Notes: generated by a model from the sequence alone, not told the origin. DNA of 64,000 bases from Streptomonospora nanhaiensis (GCF_026642255.1 NZ_CP113264.1:1488001-1552000), one strand, 5' to 3'. Shown: positions 14,358 through 23,992, counted from the stretch's first letter. Translations and numbers: made by a program.

Positions 14358-16814
14358 ATGACCAACGATGACCGCGGGGACGCCCGGAGCGGCGGGGACG
14401 GCGAACACGAGCCGTCCCGCTGGAGGAGCGGAAAACCCGCTCCAGGGCTCGGTTCCCGCGTCGGCGGCCTGCTGGACGGGCTCCCGGAGAGCGGACGCGG
14501 CACCCAGGCGCGTGCGCCGCACGCGGCGGGAGGGCCGGCCAACCCGTTCCGGCTCCGGGAGCCCGCGCCCCCGCAGCCCCCGCCGCGACCGGAGGCGGGG
14601 GAGCCGGTGCCGCAGGGCCCGCCACCGGAGGAGCCCGGGGCCGAGGACCCGGCGGAGCCGCAGCCGGGAGCCCCAACCGAGGACGCGGCGGACCGGCACG
14701 CCACCGCGCCCCGGGAGGCTCCCGCCGCGAGCGAGCCCTCCCCGGACATGCCCCCGCCCTCGGGACCCCCGCTCCGGCCCAACGTGATCCCCCTCCGGGG
14801 CGACCGGGCCGCGGAGCCGGCCGTCACCGGACCGCACGACCCCGACGGGCCGACCACGAACCACGGACACGCGGACCAGCACCCCGCGACCACCGAGCCG
14901 GAACAGGGCATGTACGCACACGAAGCAGCCGCGCCCCCTCCCGGGCCGCAGCACACCGGGCCGTCACGGCCCGCCTCCGACCCGGCCCGGGCCCGATCGG
15001 CCCCCGCACCGGCGTCCGCCGGGACCGGGGAGCCCCGGGACCCGCGGGCGCACCCGGAACCCGAGGGGGCGGGGGCCGACCCCCGGCCGGCCCCCGCCTT
15101 CGACGACGCCGAGCGCGCCGCGGTCTACCGCGCCCTCCGCGGGCGGCACGACGCCCGGACGCGCTTCCGACCCGACCCCGTCCCCCACGGCGTGCTCACC
15201 CGGGTCCTCGAAGCGGCCCACCAGGCGCCGAGCGTGGGCCACTCGCAGCCCTGGGACTTCGTCGTCGTCCAGGACCCCGCCCTGCGCTCACGCGTGCGCG
15301 ACCTCGCCCTCGCCGGGCGCGAGGCCCTGGCGGACGCACCGCACGGAACCCGCGCCCTCGACGGGGCCGAGGTCGAGGCCGTCCTCGAGGCGCCGGTCAA
15401 CATCGCCGTCACCGTCGACCCCGCCCGCGGCGCCCGCCACGTCCGAGGCCGCCACGCCAGGCCCGAGAGCGCGTCCCACGCCGCGGCGCTCGCGGTGGAG
15501 AACCTCCGGATCGCCGCCCGGGCGGAGGGCCTCGGCGTCGCCTGGGTGGGCCACGTCGACGCATCCGACATCGCCCGCGCCCTCGAACTCCCCTCGTACC
15601 TCGGCGTGGTCGCCTACCTCTGTGTCGGGCTCGTCGAGGAGTTCCCCGCCGAGTCCGAGCCCGCCCCCGCCGGCTGGGCGGACGAACGCCCCCTGTCCTG
15701 GGCGGTGCACCACGACCGCTACGGCCGCCGAGGTCTGCCCGGCCAGGAGCCGACGAGCCTGCTGGAGGAGACCATCACCGCCATCGGAGCGCTGGACACC
15801 CGGGTGCTGGAGGAGGCCCGGGACCGGCAGGACCGGATGACCAAGCCGCCGGGCTCCCTCGGGGTCCTGGAGGACATCTCGGTGCAGCTCGCCGGGCTGG
15901 CCGGGGAGTGCCCCCCGCCGATCCCCGAGCCCGCCGCGGTCGCCGTCTTCGCGGGCGACCACGGGGTGCACGCCCAGGGGGTGACCCCCTGGCCCCAGGA
16001 GGTCACCGCCCAGATGGTGCACAACTTCCTGGAGGGGGGAGCGGTCGTCAACGCCCTCGCCAGGCAGGTGGGGGCAGGAGTCACGGTGGTGGACGTCGGC
16101 GTCGTCGGCGACCTGCCCGGAGCCGCCGGGCTGCTGCCCCGCAAGGTCGCGCGCGGCACCGCGGACTTCACCCGGGGGCCCGCGATGACACGCGAGCAGG
16201 CCCTCCAGGCCCTGGAGGGCGGCATCGAGGTCGCCCGCGACCTGGTGTCGGCAGGCAACAGGTGCCTCGTCACCGGTGACATGGGGATCGCCAACACGAC
16301 TCCGGCGGCGGCCCTGGTCTGCGCCTTCACCGGGGCCGACCCGGCGCGGGCCACCGGCCGGGGCACCGGCGTGGACGACGCCACGTTCGAGCACAAGGTC
16401 GACGTGGTGCGCCGGGCCCTGGCCGCCAACCCGGTCGACCCCGCCGACCCCATCGGCACCCTCGCCGCGCTGGGCGGGCTGGAGCACGCGGCCCTGGCCG
16501 GGTTCGTGCTGGGCGGCGCCGCGCTGCGCGTTCCGGTCCTGTTGGACGGGGTCATCGCCGGGTCGGCCGCCCTCGCCGCCGCGGCCATCTCGCCCGAGGC
16601 CCTCGGCGCGTGCTTCGCCGGGCACCGCTCGAGCGAGCCCGGCCACTCGCTGGCCCTGGACCACCTGGGGCTGCGCCCCCTGGTCGACCTGGAGCTGCGC
16701 CTGGGCGAGGGCTCCGGCGCACTGCTGGCACTCCCCCTGCTCCAGGGCGCCGCGCGGGTCCTGCGCGACGTCGCCACCTTCGACGACGCGGGCGTCTCCA
16801 CCGCCCACGCCTAG
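14358..16814 (+). CDS. cobT: BluB-CobT fusion: DMB synthase and nicotinate-nucleotide:DMB phosphoribosyltransferase
   Basis: 818 residues in three parts. Residues 1 to ~245 are disordered and Pro/Glu/Gly-rich. Residues ~248-460 are a BluB-type flavin domain (RFRPDPVPHGVLTRVLEAAHQAPSVGHSQPWDFVVVQD, VGHVDASDIARALELPSYLGVVAYLCVG), which makes 5,6-dimethylbenzimidazole from FMNH2 and oxygen. Residues ~464-818 are CobT (TKPPGSLGVLEDI, FAGDHGVHAQGVTPWPQEVT, GDMGIANTTPAAALVCAFTG, HRSSEPGHSLAL, and GEGSGA with the catalytic Glu). CobT turns that base into alpha-ribazole phosphate, so the fusion joins consecutive steps. The ATG at 14358 is the first with a sensible N-terminus. A strong hairpin follows the gene. 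Confidence 0.93.
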   Translation: MTNDDRGDARSGGDGEHEPSRWRSGKPAPGLGSRVGGLLDGLPESGRGTQARAPHAAGGPANPFRLREPAPPQPPPRPEAGEPVPQGPPPEEPGAEDPAEPQPGAPTEDAADRHATAPREAPAASEPSPDMPPPSGPPLRPNVIPLRGDRAAEPAVTGPHDPDGPTTNHGHADQHPATTEPEQGMYAHEAAAPPPGPQHTGPSRPASDPARARSAPAPASAGTGEPRDPRAHPEPEGAGADPRPAPAFDDAERAAVYRALRGRHDARTRFRPDPVPHGVLTRVLEAAHQAPSVGHSQPWDFVVVQDPALRSRVRDLALAGREALADAPHGTRALDGAEVEAVLEAPVNIAVTVDPARGARHVRGRHARPESASHAAALAVENLRIAARAEGLGVAWVGHVDASDIARALELPSYLGVVAYLCVGLVEEFPAESEPAPAGWADERPLSWAVHHDRYGRRGLPGQEPTSLLEETITAIGALDTRVLEEARDRQDRMTKPPGSLGVLEDISVQLAGLAGECPPPIPEPAAVAVFAGDHGVHAQGVTPWPQEVTAQMVHNFLEGGAVVNALARQVGAGVTVVDVGVVGDLPGAAGLLPRKVARGTADFTRGPAMTREQALQALEGGIEVARDLVSAGNRCLVTGDMGIANTTPAAALVCAFTGADPARATGRGTGVDDATFEHKVDVVRRALAANPVDPADPIGTLAALGGLEHAALAGFVLGGAALRVPVLLDGVIAGSAALAAAAISPEALGACFAGHRSSEPGHSLALDHLGLRPLVDLELRLGEGSGALLALPLLQGAARVLRDVATFDDAGVSTAHA

Positions 16815-16824
16815 GGTGCCGAGG

Positions 16825-16864
16825 GGCCGGTCCGCCGAGGGGCCCGCCCCTCGGCGGACCGGCC
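16825..16864 (+). terminator. terminator hairpin after BluB-CobT
   Basis: 18-base arms GGCCGGTCCGCCGAGGGG and CCCCTCGGCGGACCGGCC around a 4-base loop, ten bases after the stop codon. A second strong hairpin (GCTCCGGGGACGCCCG and complement, about 16868-16901) follows at once. There is no U tract, as usual in high-GC actinomycetes. Confidence 0.75.
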
Positions 16865-17085
16865 GCTGCTCCGGGGACGCCCGCGCGGGCGTCCCCGGAG
16901 CGCGCGCCGCCGCTCCGCGACGCCCGGCGGTGCCTCCCGGGGAGGCCGGAGCGGCCCGGAGGAGGCCGAGGCGGCGCACGGCTTCAAAGTCTCCGCGGAT
17001 TTCTTGTGCCGGTCCACAGGCGACGCGGGGCCCCGCCGCCGATACGTTTCCACTGGCAGCGAGTACATCCAGCCAGGGAGACGTC

Positions 17086-17859
17086 GTGAACTTGCTCATC
17101 ACCGGAATCACCACCCAGTCCTCCATCGCGTACGCGATCACGGAGGAGGCCATGCGCCAGGGGCACTCGGTGATCCTCACCAACCCGCCGGGGCGGCCCC
17201 TGTCGATCCTGGAACGGGTCGCCAAGCGGCTGCCCGCCGAGCCCGTCGACATCCTTCCCATGGACGTCACCGACCCCGAGCAGATCAGCGCCACCGCGAA
17301 GGCCGTGGCCGAGCACTGGGACCACGTGGACGGCGTCCTGCACGCCATCGCCTACGCTCCCGAGTCCGCGCTGGGCGGCAACTTCCTCAACACCGCCTGG
17401 GAGGACGTCGCCACCGCGGTCCACGTCTCCGGGTTCTCGCTCAAGGCCCTCGCCGTCGGGTTCCGCGAGCTGATGGCGGCCGCCCCCGACGGCTCCGGGG
17501 TGGTCTCCCTGACCTTCGACGCGAGCGTCGCCTGGCCCGTCTACGACTGGATGGGCTCCGCCAAGGCCGTCCTGGAGAACAGCACGAAGTACCTGGCCCG
17601 CGACCTCGGCGGCGACGGCATCCGGGTCAACGCCATCTCGGCGGGTCCGATCAAGTCCCTGGCCGGGGGCTCCATCCCCGGGTTCTCCCAGATCGCCGAC
17701 TCCTGGGGCGACAACGCCCCGCTGGGCTGGGACACCAAGGACGCCTCCGTGGTCGCCGGTCCCGCACTGTTCCTCATGTCCCCGGCCGCGCGGGCCATCA
17801 CGGGGACGGTCATGCACGTCGACGGCGGCTACCACGCCATGGGCGCGCCCCTCGCCTGA
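17086..17859 (+). CDS. fabI: enoyl-[acyl-carrier-protein] reductase FabI
   Basis: 257 residues. NADH-dependent reductase of the last step of each type II fatty-acid elongation cycle. It has the FabI-type nucleotide site (LLITGITTQSSIAYAITEEA), the SIAYAPESALGG-like strand, the catalytic Tyr-x6-Lys in YDWMGSAKA, and the closing TGTVMHVDGGYHAMG. The GTG at 17086 is preceded by AGGGAG at six bases. Actinomycetes commonly place fabG directly upstream; here the gene is alone, between the cobT terminators and the siroheme synthase gene. It is the expected target type for triclosan-like inhibitors. Confidence 0.95.
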   Translation: MNLLITGITTQSSIAYAITEEAMRQGHSVILTNPPGRPLSILERVAKRLPAEPVDILPMDVTDPEQISATAKAVAEHWDHVDGVLHAIAYAPESALGGNFLNTAWEDVATAVHVSGFSLKALAVGFRELMAAAPDGSGVVSLTFDASVAWPVYDWMGSAKAVLENSTKYLARDLGGDGIRVNAISAGPIKSLAGGSIPGFSQIADSWGDNAPLGWDTKDASVVAGPALFLMSPAARAITGTVMHVDGGYHAMGAPLA

Positions 17860-18059
17860 GCACCGGACGGCGCGGGGCGCACCGCGCGGTGCGTGGCGGC
17901 TCACACCCCCGGAGCGCGAGGGTTTACCAATGCGTAATACCGCTTTGACAAGGTGAGCCGGAGCAATCGCCGCACATCGCCGGCGGCTGGCGCAGCTTCC
18001 CGCCAGCACCCCGCCGTCGTCGCCGGGGGCCGGTAAGGACGACCGAAGGGGCGCGATCC

Positions 18060-19340
18060 GTGACCTATCTCCTTGGTTTGCGCATACGAGGCCGTGACGT
18101 GCTCGTCGTCGGCGGCGGCAGAGTCGCCCAGCGCCGGATCCCCGTGCTGGTCGAGGCGGGCGCCCGGGTGACCATGGTGGCGCCCGAGGTGTCCGCGGCG
18201 CTGGAGGACCTGGCCGCCGCCGGACGCCTCACCTGGCTCCGCAGGGCCTACGCCCCGGGCGACGTCGCCGGCCCGGACGCGCCCGCGTACTGGCTCGTCC
18301 ACGCCGCCACGGACGACCCGGCGGTCAACGCCGCCGTCGCGGAGGAGGCGGAGGACGCCCGGGTGTGGTGCGTGCGCGCCGACGACCGCCACGAGTCCTC
18401 GGCCTGGACCCCCGCCAGCGGCACCGTGAACGGCATCACCGTCGGCGTCGTCGCCTCGGGGGACCCCCGCAGGTCGGCCGGGCTGCGCGACGCGATCACG
18501 GAGGGCCTCGCCGACGGCACCCTCGACGCCCGGCGCGGACGCGAGCCCCTGCGCGGCGTCGCGCTGGTCGGAGGGGGGCCCGGCGACCCCGGCCTGATCA
18601 CGGTCCGGGGCCGGCAGCTGCTCTCCCAGGCCGACGTCGTGGTCGTCGACCGGCTCGCCCCGACCTCCCTCCTGGACCGGCTGCCGGCCGACGTGGAGAT
18701 CGTCGACGCCGCCAAGATCCCCTACGGCCGGTCCATGACCCAGGAGGAGATCAACGAGGTCCTGGTCACCCGTGCCGCGCAGGGGAAGTTCGTGGTCCGG
18801 CTCAAGGGCGGCGACTCCTTCCTGTTCGGACGGGGAGGCGAGGAGGCCGCCGCCTGCGCGGCGGCCGGGATCCCCGTCATCGCCGTCCCCGGGGTCACCA
18901 GCGCCCTGGCCGCCCCCGCGAGCGCCGGGATCCCCGCCACCCACCGCGGTGTCGCGCAGGACGTGCACATCGTCTCCGCGCACGTCGCCCCGGGCGACAG
19001 CCGGTCGACGGTCGACTGGAAGGGCCTGGCCGCGGCGGGCGGCACCGTCATCGTCCTCATGGGGGTCGAGCGCATCCGGGCGATCGCCGAGGCCCTCGTC
19101 GCCCACGGCCGCCCCGCCGACACGCCCGTCGCCGTCGTACAGGAGGCCACGCTGCCGGGGCAGCGAACGGTGACGGGTACGCTGGCCACCATCGCCGCCG
19201 CGGCCCGTTCGGCCGAAGTGCGGCCGCCCGCGGTGGTGATCATCGGAGAAGTGGTCAAAACAGCGCGGGATCTTGACATACTGCACACGGGAACCCAGCT
19301 CGAGTCCCATCGGCTGGCGACCGGGCGCGATCCCCAGTGA
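18060..19340 (+). CDS. siroheme synthase-type fusion: precorrin-2 dehydrogenase and uroporphyrinogen-III C-methyltransferase
   Basis: 426 residues. The N-terminal ~155 residues are the NAD-binding dehydrogenase/ferrochelatase half of CysG (RGRDVLVVGGGRVAQRRIPVLVEAGARVTMVAPE, then SGTVNGITVGVVASGDPRRSAGLRDAI). Residues ~165-410 are the SAM-dependent SUMT (VALVGGGPGDPGLITVRGRQLLSQADVVVVDRL, RLKGGDSFLFGRGGEE, PGVTSALAAPASAGIPATHR, VVIIGEVV). It makes precorrin-2, the branch point to cobalamin and siroheme, and can oxidise it onward to sirohydrochlorin. The GTG at 18060 is the first start giving the full Rossmann fold. Domain order and length match actinobacterial CysG-like proteins. Confidence 0.94.
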   Translation: MTYLLGLRIRGRDVLVVGGGRVAQRRIPVLVEAGARVTMVAPEVSAALEDLAAAGRLTWLRRAYAPGDVAGPDAPAYWLVHAATDDPAVNAAVAEEAEDARVWCVRADDRHESSAWTPASGTVNGITVGVVASGDPRRSAGLRDAITEGLADGTLDARRGREPLRGVALVGGGPGDPGLITVRGRQLLSQADVVVVDRLAPTSLLDRLPADVEIVDAAKIPYGRSMTQEEINEVLVTRAAQGKFVVRLKGGDSFLFGRGGEEAAACAAAGIPVIAVPGVTSALAAPASAGIPATHRGVAQDVHIVSAHVAPGDSRSTVDWKGLAAAGGTVIVLMGVERIRAIAEALVAHGRPADTPVAVVQEATLPGQRTVTGTLATIAAAARSAEVRPPAVVIIGEVVKTARDLDILHTGTQLESHRLATGRDPQ

Positions 19341-19412
19341 GGCCCTCGCCGACGGCGTTCGTCGCCCGCCCGGTGGGGGACCGCCACTACCGATGAGGAG
19401 GGCATACCGATC

Positions 19413-21311
19413 ATGACCCGGCCGTCGGCCGCACCGGACACCACGGGTGACGGTGCCTCGGACCGGTTCGGAACCGGACCGGCCGCCACCTCAGACCAGA
19501 CCGCCGAGGGTTCCGCGGCCGTGCCCGGGGCGGACCCCCAGGGCATCGCCGAGGCACGCAGAGGCCCCACGGTCCCCGTTGCCGCGGGCCCGGCCAAGCA
19601 CCGGGCCCCCGCACCCGACGACAACCGTTTCGACCAGGTCCTGGAAGAGCTGCGCAAGCAGATCCGCGACCTGGAGTTCGCCGAGGGGCTGCCCAACGCC
19701 GAGGAGGGCCGCACCCTCCAGGCCGACGTCCTCGCCCAGCTGTCCGACTACGTCCTGCCCCGGGTCCGCCGCCCCGACATCCCCCTGCTGATCGCGGTCG
19801 CGGGATCCACCGGTGCGGGCAAGTCGACCCTGGTCAACAGCCTCGTCGGCGAACAGGTCACCACCACCGGCGTGCGCCGCCCGACCACCAACAGCCCGGT
19901 CCTGGCCTGCAACCCCGCCGACGTCGACTGGTTCAGCGAGGCCTCGTTCATCCCGTCCCTGCCGCGTGTGCGCCAGCAGGGCCTGGCGATGCCGGGCAAG
20001 GACGGCATGCTGGTGCTCGCCGCCACCGAGGCCATGCCCCCGGGGGTGGCCCTGCTGGACACCCCCGACGTCGACTCCGCCGTCGCCGCCCACCACGAGT
20101 TCGCCGCCAAGTTCCTGGACGCCGCGGACCTGTGGGTGTTCGTCACCACGAGCACCCGCTACGCGGACGCCCGTGTGTGGGAGTTCCTCCAGGTGGCGCG
20201 CGACCGCGACACCTCGCTGGCAGTCGTGCTCTCCCGGGTGCCGCGCCGCGGCCGCCGCCGGCTCCTCGACCACTTCGGGGCGATGCTGGAGGCCAACGGG
20301 CTGGGCAACGCCGCCAGGTTCGCGATCCCCGAGACCGACCAGGTCAAGGGGGAGCGCTTCACCGCCAACGTCGCCGACCACATCCGCGACTACCTCGCGG
20401 AGGTGGCGGGGGAGGCCGAGCAGCGGGACCGGGTCTCCCGGCGCACGTTCATCGGCGTCATCGACAGCTTCCGCACGCGCGTGCCCGAACTCGCGCGCCA
20501 GGTGGAGGCCCAGATCGAGACCGGGCGCACGCTCTCCACGGTGGTGGACGACGCCTACGCGGGCGCCCACCGCCGTGTGGACACGAGCCTGGTCGACGGG
20601 TCCCTCCTGCGCGGGTCGCTGCTCGCCCGCTGGCAGGAGGTCGCCGCGAGCGGCGAGCTGGCCAAGAGCCTGCGCATGCGCGGCAGGCGCACCCGCCGGA
20701 GCGGCCGCGCCGAGCAGGCCGAGCGCGGCCAGCGGGTGAGCGCCCTGGAGCGCGCGCTCCGCGACGCGCTGGAGGCCGTGGTGGTCTCCGCCTGCGAGCA
20801 CGCCTCCGACGAGATCGAACAGAAGTGGCGCGAGGTGCCCGGCGGCGGGGACCTCGCGGGCAAGGCCCTGGACCAGCCCGGCACCGGCCTGCTGTCACAG
20901 CAGATCCGCCAGGAGATCGCCGAGTGGCAGGACGACGTGGCCGAGATGACCACGGTCAGCGGTGCCACCAAGCGCTCCGTGGCCCGGTTCGTCACCTTCG
21001 ACCGCGACATCGTCGCCCTGGTCCTGATCATCGACCTGCTCGGCTACGAGCGGTCCCGATCCGGAGGCGGCGCACACGCGGCCGACACCTCCGGCCCCTC
21101 TCCGCAGCGCCTGCTCAAGGGGCTGTTCGGCGCCCAGTCACTGCGAAGCATTGGCGAAACCGCACGGGACAACCTGCGCAGGCGCGTCCTCGGGCTGCTC
21201 GATCGCGAGCGAGTGCCCTTCGACAGCGCGCTCGCGTCGGCCGGGATCCCGTCCGAGGACAGCGCCGTCCAGCTCTATCAGGCCACGTACAACCTTGAGA
21301 TAGCACGATGA
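19413..21311 (+). CDS. dynamin-like GTPase, first of a pair (DynA-like)
   Basis: 632 residues. An Ala/Pro/Gly-rich leader is followed by a large GTPase: P-loop GSTGAGKS at residues 131-138, the TTTGVRRPTT switch, DTPDVDS as G3 near residue 216, then a long helical region (RRTFIGVIDSFRTRVPELARQVEAQIE). The last ~200 residues are predicted helical with no strong membrane span. Its stop overlaps the next gene's start (ATGA), so the two are translationally coupled. Streptomyces has an operon of two dynamin-like proteins, DynA and DynB, that stabilise the sporulation septum. The layout here, one soluble and one membrane-anchored GTPase, resembles it, but that identity is inferred from architecture alone. 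Confidence 0.88.
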   Translation: MTRPSAAPDTTGDGASDRFGTGPAATSDQTAEGSAAVPGADPQGIAEARRGPTVPVAAGPAKHRAPAPDDNRFDQVLEELRKQIRDLEFAEGLPNAEEGRTLQADVLAQLSDYVLPRVRRPDIPLLIAVAGSTGAGKSTLVNSLVGEQVTTTGVRRPTTNSPVLACNPADVDWFSEASFIPSLPRVRQQGLAMPGKDGMLVLAATEAMPPGVALLDTPDVDSAVAAHHEFAAKFLDAADLWVFVTTSTRYADARVWEFLQVARDRDTSLAVVLSRVPRRGRRRLLDHFGAMLEANGLGNAARFAIPETDQVKGERFTANVADHIRDYLAEVAGEAEQRDRVSRRTFIGVIDSFRTRVPELARQVEAQIETGRTLSTVVDDAYAGAHRRVDTSLVDGSLLRGSLLARWQEVAASGELAKSLRMRGRRTRRSGRAEQAERGQRVSALERALRDALEAVVVSACEHASDEIEQKWREVPGGGDLAGKALDQPGTGLLSQQIRQEIAEWQDDVAEMTTVSGATKRSVARFVTFDRDIVALVLIIDLLGYERSRSGGGAHAADTSGPSPQRLLKGLFGAQSLRSIGETARDNLRRRVLGLLDRERVPFDSALASAGIPSEDSAVQLYQATYNLEIAR

Positions 21312-23845
21312 CGACTCAGTGGAACCCCGCGCAGGCGCAAGGGGACTACGGCGCGGCCGACGGCCGCGCCGAGGCCGAGGACCGCGAGAGCGGGCACCCC
21401 GGCCCCGGCGCCCGCGGGCACGCCCCGCAGGACGAACCGGTGCGGTCCGGAGGCGGGCCGTGGCGCGGGTACACCATGCCCGTTCCCGAGCACCCCGAGC
21501 ACGCCGACCCCTCGGAGGACGGCACGGAGGAACCCTCCTACGACGGCATCACCGGCTACCCGGACCCGTCCGGCGCCGCCGCGCCGAGGGAGGCCCCCGA
21601 GCGCGCCGGGAGCGCGCCGGACGAGGGAGGCGGGGCCCAGGCCGGGCCAGGCCCCCAGGAGGCGCCTCCGCGGCGCTCGGGGCGGCACGCCAGGCACTCC
21701 GCCGCGCCCGGGGGGGACGGTCCCCCCCGGTCCGCCAGGAGCGCCCGGCCGGCGGGGGAGGCGCCCGCCGCCGAACCGGACGACATCACCCCGGAGGACC
21801 CCGACGGGCTCGCCGGGTGGGTGGGGAGCCTCGCCGAGGCCGCCGACGACACCCGTATCGCCGGGCGCACCACCGGCGCCTTCCCTATCGTGGGACAGCG
21901 CGCGGGCTCCGGCGGCGGGACCGGCGAACCCGCCCGCGCCCGCCGCGGCGCGGAGCCGCAGGAGCCCCCCGGCGCCGGGACGCCCGCCGACCGGGAGGAC
22001 GGCGCCGCGGCGGACGGCGGCACGCCCTCCGCGGACGTGTCCGGCGCACCGGCGCCGGAGGAGCCCGAACCGCTGCCGCGCCGCGTCCCCGGGCCCTCGG
22101 CGGTCTCCGGCGCCTTCCGCGCGATCGGCCCCGACACCGCGTCCGAGCCGGCGGACGGCGGCGCCGGGGAGGAGGACGAGGAGGAGTACCGCCCCACCAC
22201 CCACGACGAGTGGGAGACCACCCCGTCGACGAGCAGGGCCGAGCTCATCGAGCGCCTGGACGCCCTGTCCACGCTGACCGAGCTGGGCCAGGGCGACCTG
22301 CCCCAGGAGATCACCGCCCGGGCCGCCCAGCTGCTCGACCACGCCGGAGCCCGGCTGAGGCTGTCCGCCGAGCACACCGTCGTCGCGCTCGCCGGCGGCA
22401 CCGGCAGCGGCAAGTCCTCCCTGTTCAACGCCCTGTGCGGACTCGAACTCTCGCAGACCGGGGTCACCCGGCCCACCACCTCCAAGGCGCACGCCTGCGT
22501 GTGGGGGCACGAGGGGGCCGACGCCCTCCTGAGCTGGCTGGGCGTCCCCAACCGCTACCGGCACTCGCGCTCCAGCGTCCTGGACGCCGGCAACTCCGAG
22601 CTGACCGGACTGGTCCTGCTCGACCTGCCCGACCACGACTCCGTGCGCAGCATGCACACCGCCGAGGCCGACCGGCTGATCGGCTCGGTCGACCTGCTGG
22701 TGTGGGTCCTGGACCCGCAGAAGTACGCCGACGCCGCCGTCCACCACCGCTACCTGGCCAGGATGGCCGGCCACGGGGCGGTCACCGTCGCCGTCCTCAA
22801 CCAGGTGGACAAGGTGGAGCCCGACGAGCTGGAGGAGCTGCTCACCGACCTGCGCCGCCTGCTGGAGTCGGAGTCCGGCGTGTACCCGCGCGTCATCACC
22901 ACGTCCACGCTCACCGGCCAGGGCATCCGCGACGTGCGCGAGTTCCTCGCGGAGACGGTGCGCGAGCGCCGCGCGCTGGTGGACCGCCTGGTCGCCGACC
23001 TCGACCAGGTCGTCGAGCCCTTCGCCGACTTCCACGGCGAGGGGGACGTCCCCGAGACGGTCCCCGCCGACGTGCGGACCCGGATCCAGGAGGGGCTGGC
23101 CGGCGCCGCGGGGGTGACCGCCGTCGCCGACGTCACCGAGACCAACGACGTCAGGCGCGGCAAGCGCAAGGTCGGTTGGCCCGTGGCACGCCGCGCGGCC
23201 AGGCTCCGCAAGGACCCCCTGGCCGCCGTGCAGCTCGACTTCCTGCGCCGCGACAGCGAGAACGGCGTCCGGGGCCCCGTCGACGCGCACGTGGCCGAGT
23301 TGGAGACCGTCCTCGGGGAGGCGGCCGACACCGTCTCCGAGGGCATGCCGGCGCCCTGGCGGCGCCGGATGCGCACCGCCGCGCGCAGCGCGGTGCCCGA
23401 GCTCCCGGCCGAGCTGGGGGAGGCCGTCTCGGCGGCCGTCGGCGACCCGGAGCTGAGCCCCGGGTGGTGGAAGCTCGCCCGCACCGCGCAGTTCGCCCTG
23501 CTCACGGCGGTCGGCATCGGTCTGGCCTGGACGGTCGTCTCCGTGCTCAGCCGGCTCGGCGGCGGCATCACCGGCCTGGCGATGTTCGACGACCCGGTCT
23601 TCGCCGCCTACTCGGGCGCGCTGGTGGTCGCGGCGCTGCTGGTCGGCTGGCTGACCGGGGTGGGCTGCGGCAACCTCGTCGAGGTGGCGGCGGTCCAGCG
23701 CCGCGAGGACGTGGAGCGCAAGGCCCTGGGCCGGGTCCGGGAGATCACCGCGCTGCGGGTCGTGGAGCCGATGGAGGCCGAGCTGGCGAGGTACAGGGCG
23801 TTCCGCTCCGCCTACGAGGTGGCCGTGGCGGCGACCGGGACCTGA
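21308..23845 (+). CDS. membrane-anchored dynamin-like GTPase, second of a pair (DynB-like)
   Basis: 845 residues. The first ~295 are acidic, Pro/Gly-rich and disordered. The GTPase core follows: P-loop GGTGSGKS (residues 363-370), TGVTRPTTSKAH switch, LLDLPDHDS as G3, NQVDK as G4 (from residue 498). Then comes a helical stalk and, near the C-terminus, two to three hydrophobic segments (FALLTAVGIGLAWTVVSVL and AAYSGALVVAALLVGWLTGV) with a charged helical tail. It overlaps the upstream GTPase gene by four bases and is followed by a strong hairpin. Two GTPases, one inserted in the membrane, suggest a heteromeric membrane-remodelling complex such as one at septa. Confidence 0.88.
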   Translation: MTTQWNPAQAQGDYGAADGRAEAEDRESGHPGPGARGHAPQDEPVRSGGGPWRGYTMPVPEHPEHADPSEDGTEEPSYDGITGYPDPSGAAAPREAPERAGSAPDEGGGAQAGPGPQEAPPRRSGRHARHSAAPGGDGPPRSARSARPAGEAPAAEPDDITPEDPDGLAGWVGSLAEAADDTRIAGRTTGAFPIVGQRAGSGGGTGEPARARRGAEPQEPPGAGTPADREDGAAADGGTPSADVSGAPAPEEPEPLPRRVPGPSAVSGAFRAIGPDTASEPADGGAGEEDEEEYRPTTHDEWETTPSTSRAELIERLDALSTLTELGQGDLPQEITARAAQLLDHAGARLRLSAEHTVVALAGGTGSGKSSLFNALCGLELSQTGVTRPTTSKAHACVWGHEGADALLSWLGVPNRYRHSRSSVLDAGNSELTGLVLLDLPDHDSVRSMHTAEADRLIGSVDLLVWVLDPQKYADAAVHHRYLARMAGHGAVTVAVLNQVDKVEPDELEELLTDLRRLLESESGVYPRVITTSTLTGQGIRDVREFLAETVRERRALVDRLVADLDQVVEPFADFHGEGDVPETVPADVRTRIQEGLAGAAGVTAVADVTETNDVRRGKRKVGWPVARRAARLRKDPLAAVQLDFLRRDSENGVRGPVDAHVAELETVLGEAADTVSEGMPAPWRRRMRTAARSAVPELPAELGEAVSAAVGDPELSPGWWKLARTAQFALLTAVGIGLAWTVVSVLSRLGGGITGLAMFDDPVFAAYSGALVVAALLVGWLTGVGCGNLVEVAAVQRREDVERKALGRVREITALRVVEPMEAELARYRAFRSAYEVAVAATGT

Positions 23846-23904
23846 GCGGACGGCCGGCGACGGCGCGGTCGGTGCGCGACCGCGTCCGTCCGCCGGACCA
23901 GGGG

Positions 23905-23941
23905 CCCGGGGGCGGGCGGCATCATGCCGCCCGCCCCCGGG
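23905..23941. terminator. terminator hairpin after the GTPase operon
   Basis: Perfect 18-bp stem CCCGGGGGCGGGCGGCAT/ATGCCGCCCGCCCCCGGG around a single base. It follows the second GTPase gene and also lies 21 bases past the stop of the tiny minus-strand reading frame, so it may serve both directions. Confidence 0.78.
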
Positions 23942-23962
23942 TGTGTTGCGTAGGCGTGGGTA

Positions 23963-23992
23963 TCAGACCCAGCTCGCGCCGTCGATCGCCAT
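23963..23992 (-). CDS. possible 9-residue peptide MAIDGASWV
   Basis: A nine-codon frame with ATG at 23992 and TGA at 23963. A near-perfect ribosome site (AAGGAG within GAAGGAGC) lies eight bases upstream, and a strong hairpin lies just downstream. An AT-rich candidate promoter is about 180 bases upstream on the same strand. It is too short for statistical support and has no modifying enzyme beside it, so it is a candidate only: a free peptide, a leader peptide or chance. Confidence 0.3.
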   Translation of the reverse strand: MAIDGASWV

